Shown here piece after piece: positions 4,717 to 6,530 of a DNA stretch of 6,530 bases. Position numbers and translations under genes: made by a program. Under the pieces are notes generated by a model, which was given only the letters and a program-made list of their open reading frames with translations, made no database searches and had not been told where the DNA came from. Every line of letters starts with the position of its first letter. The first letter of the stretch is position 1. This DNA comes from JAXDLW01 sp046262515 (GTDB lineage Bacteria > Chloroflexota > Dormibacteria > DASZGP01). Where the stretch lies: positions 1 to 6,530 of the forward strand of contig JBHEMP010000051.1 of the NCBI GenBank assembly GCA_046262515.1. Reading direction: 5' to 3'.

Positions 4717-5997
4717 ATGTTGGGGGGCTGGGGGGAAGTTCTGTCCGAGACTCGTTTCTCCGACGCCCTGCCAATTGAGGCCGCCGACGACCAATCCGCT
4801 ATCGGCTGGCCATACCTGCTGGTCGAGGAGTCCATCGAAACCTTCGAGGACCGCCCCACTTCGCTCCACACGGCCGCCGAGATCGGTGAGCAGATCGTCA
4901 GGCTGGGCAGCTATATCTCCCGGCTCAAGCTGGAGCAGGCGAGACTCGTCGGCATCTTCGACATGTCCGGCGAGGCTGTAGACCAGGGTTCCAACAGCAC
5001 CATCGACTGGGTCCGCCACAACGCCCATCTCTCAGTGGCCGAGGCCACACAGCTGGTCGCCGTCGGTCGCCAGGTGCACCGGCTGCCGGCGAGTTCGCAG
5101 GCGCTGGTCCAGGGCGAGGTGGGGTTTGGTCACCTCGTCCAGATGGCCCATGTCTCAGCGTTCTGCGCGAAGTCCAAGCACGGCGACGGCTTTGACGAGG
5201 GAGTCCTGCTCGCCAGTGCCGCGATCGAATCCGTCAGCCGCTTCCAGCAGACCTGCGACGCCTACCGACATATCTTCGACCAGGCTCAGGCCACCGAGAA
5301 AGAGGTCGACGCTGTCGAGGCTCGCAAGCTGACCTTCAACAAGACCGACGACGGTCGGTACTTCGTGAACCTGGAGCTCGACCCGGCGGGATACACCACG
5401 GCGCGGACCGCGCTCGACGCCCGCTCCGACCGGTACGGCCGCGCCGACACTCGCAACCGGGCGCGGCGCCTGGCTGACGGCTTCCTCGACATGTGCATGG
5501 ATGACATGGCCCGTACCGCCCGACCGGCTGAGAGCCTCTCCCCCGTCCACATCGCGGTGTCCTGCTCCTGCGACGCGTTCCACAACCAGCCCGGCGCGCC
5601 GGCGGCGGTTACCCAGTACGGCACGCACCTGTCGGTCGCGGCACTGGGCCGGCTCTCCTGTGATGCGTCGGTCACCCACATCAAGCTCGACGACCGCCTA
5701 CTTCCGGTTGGCATAAGCCGGCTCAAGCGGCAGCTCAGCAAGCGCGAGATGCGCGCCCTTCGGGAACTTCACCCGCAGTGCGTCCGACCAGGCTGCCGGC
5801 GACCAGCGTCGCAGTGCGACGCTCACCACATCACGTGGTGGTCGCGCGGCGGCAAGACCGTTATCGAAGACATGTGCATGGTCTGTCCGTTCCACCACTG
5901 GCAAATCCATGAGGGCGGTTGGAACGTGGCGCGCACCGAGGACCGCCGCTTCGTCTGGGTCCCGCCGAAGTTAGCTCGCGGTCCCTCAGTCGCTTAG
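4717..5997 (+). CDS. DUF222 / 13E12-repeat family HNH endonuclease-like protein
   Basis: The 426-aa protein has a long, mostly helical N-terminal region (about 45-330) of the DUF222/13E12 type and a C-terminal HNH domain (about 350-400). The HNH domain shows CVRPGC (355-360), CDAHHITWWSRGG (367-379) and CMVCPFHHWQIHEGGW (387-402), giving a four-Cys zinc knuckle around a His-His ... His core. At the position of the usual central Asn (TDLDNL in relatives) it has Asp385. Such proteins occur in many copies in Actinobacteria and some relatives. Their biological role is not established; association with mobile or integration sites (REP13E12) and with the SOS response is known in mycobacteria. The gene runs against all its neighbours, begins under a predicted LexA box, and ends 4 bp before the DAHP synthase stop codon. 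The ATG at 4717 has a GAGG 4 nt upstream, but the predicted transcript may start inside or after it. No signal peptide or membrane segment is seen. Confidence 0.9.
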   Translation: MLGGWGEVLSETRFSDALPIEAADDQSAIGWPYLLVEESIETFEDRPTSLHTAAEIGEQIVRLGSYISRLKLEQARLVGIFDMSGEAVDQGSNSTIDWVRHNAHLSVAEATQLVAVGRQVHRLPASSQALVQGEVGFGHLVQMAHVSAFCAKSKHGDGFDEGVLLASAAIESVSRFQQTCDAYRHIFDQAQATEKEVDAVEARKLTFNKTDDGRYFVNLELDPAGYTTARTALDARSDRYGRADTRNRARRLADGFLDMCMDDMARTARPAESLSPVHIAVSCSCDAFHNQPGAPAAVTQYGTHLSVAALGRLSCDASVTHIKLDDRLLPVGISRLKRQLSKREMRALRELHPQCVRPGCRRPASQCDAHHITWWSRGGKTVIEDMCMVCPFHHWQIHEGGWNVARTEDRRFVWVPPKLARGPSVA

Positions 5998-6001
5998 CCC
6001 G

Positions 6002-6530
6002 CTAGTCCAGGTTGCGGCCGACGGCCTCCGCGACCTTGCGCACCGACCCCATCAACTTCTCGAAGTTGGCGAACTTCAACGACTGCGGGCCATCGGAGTA
6101 GGCCTCGGCGGGGTTGGGGTGCACCTCGATCATCAGGCCATCGGCGCCGGCCGCGACCCCGGCCATGGCCATCGCCTCCACCCAGCTCCACTTGCCGGTC
6201 CCGTGGCTGGGATCGACGACGATGGGCAGGTGTGACAGCTCGCGCAGGACGGGGACAGCATTGAGGTCCAGGGTGTTGCGGGTGATGGTCTCGAACGTCC
6301 TGATGCCACGCTCGCAGAGGATGACCTGGTAGTTGCCGCGGCTGAGGATGTACTCGGCGGCCAGCAGCCACTCCTCGATGGTCGAACTGAGCCCGCGCTT
6401 CAGCAGGACGGGCTTGCGAACCTGGCCCACCTCGTAGAGCAGGTTGTAGTTCTGCATGTTGCGGGCGCCGATCTGGAGGACGTCCGCGGAGTCCGCCACG
6501 GCGGCGACGTCGCTGGCGGCCATGACCTCG
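6002..6530 (-). CDS. aroF: 3-deoxy-7-phosphoheptulonate (DAHP) synthase, type I-beta, C-terminal part (5' end beyond the right edge)
   Basis: This enzyme condenses PEP with erythrose-4-phosphate, the first step of the shikimate pathway. About 175 C-terminal residues are present. The frame stays open to the right edge (…EVMAASDVAAV), so the ATG at 6523 is an internal Met, not the start. Motifs are DVLQIGARNMQNYNLL, KPVLLKRG, ILCERGIRTFET, VVDPSHGTGK (metal-ligand His), DGLMIEVHPNP (metal-ligand Glu) and AYSDGPQSL (metal-ligand Asp). The remaining ligand Cys and any N-terminal ferredoxin-like or chorismate-mutase regulatory domain lie outside the window. The sequence is of the B. subtilis/Thermotoga-like I-beta group rather than the E. 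coli AroFGH group. It points the same way as tyrA and aroA and probably once formed one operon with them, now separated by the antisense HNH gene. The symbol aroF is one of several in use for this family. Confidence 0.95.
   Translation of the reverse strand, partial: EVMAASDVAAVADSADVLQIGARNMQNYNLLYEVGQVRKPVLLKRGLSSTIEEWLLAAEYILSRGNYQVILCERGIRTFETITRNTLDLNAVPVLRELSHLPIVVDPSHGTGKWSWVEAMAMAGVAAGADGLMIEVHPNPAEAYSDGPQSLKFANFEKLMGSVRKVAEAVGRNLD

Noticed and set aside
4633..5028. Minus-strand 131-codon frame overlapping the HNH gene start
   Set aside because: It lies over the HNH promoter and N-terminus, has no motif and no ribosome-binding site, and is explained as a shadow frame.
6002..6523. Complete 173-codon gene starting at the ATG at 6523
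   Set aside because: The reading frame continues to the window edge as Glu-Val-Met and the sequence is only the C-terminal half of DAHP synthase, so this Met is internal.
1..6530. CRISPR array, tRNA/rRNA genes or insertion-sequence ends
   Set aside because: No regularly spaced repeats, no tRNA cloverleaf-like or rRNA sequence, and no terminal inverted repeats with target duplications around the HNH gene were seen by eye.

Overview
This is a GC-rich chromosomal window dominated by amino-acid biosynthesis. Almost everything reads on the minus strand, with one plus-strand gene in between. In minus-strand order it holds: the 3' end of a type I-beta DAHP synthase (entry to the shikimate pathway), a plus-strand DUF222/13E12-type HNH nuclease gene, tyrA (prephenate/arogenate dehydrogenase), aroA (EPSP synthase), a long leader containing a T-box riboswitch, a 64-codon ORF of unknown function, ilvB (acetolactate synthase large subunit), and the first 17 codons of ilvN (small subunit), which runs off the left edge.

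Right block (6530-2401): DAHP synthase, TyrA and AroA catalyse the first step, the tyrosine-branch step and the penultimate chorismate step of aromatic synthesis. tyrA and aroA overlap at a TTGA junction and are clearly co-transcribed. Between DAHP synthase and tyrA sits the HNH gene in opposite orientation. It stops 4 bp from the DAHP synthase stop codon and is preceded by a near-consensus Gram-positive/actinobacterial LexA (SOS) box placed over its promoter. It looks like a mobile or damage-responsive gene lodged in an aromatic operon.

Left block (2400-1): a sigma70-like promoter drives a leader of about 340 nt with the hallmarks of a transcription-attenuating T-box: Stem I with an AGTA specifier loop and an apparent CUC (Leu) specifier, a T-box antiterminator sequence with a UGGU bulge, and an intrinsic terminator whose 5' arm is shared with the antiterminator. 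Uncharged tRNA-Leu should therefore switch on the small ORF, ilvB and ilvN. The three coding regions are tightly overlapped (TGATG, then TTGA), suggesting translational coupling. The acetolactate synthase carries several departures from the family consensus, including GEG for the metal-binding GDG and Phe at the usual 'herbicide-site' Trp.

Organism: high GC, a DUF222-HNH protein, a CGAAC-N4-GTTCG-type LexA box and a T-box leader together point to a high-GC Gram-positive-like (Terrabacteria) lineage. Actinobacteriota or a relative such as Dormibacterota/Chloroflexota is most likely, but this is inference and no taxonomic marker is present.
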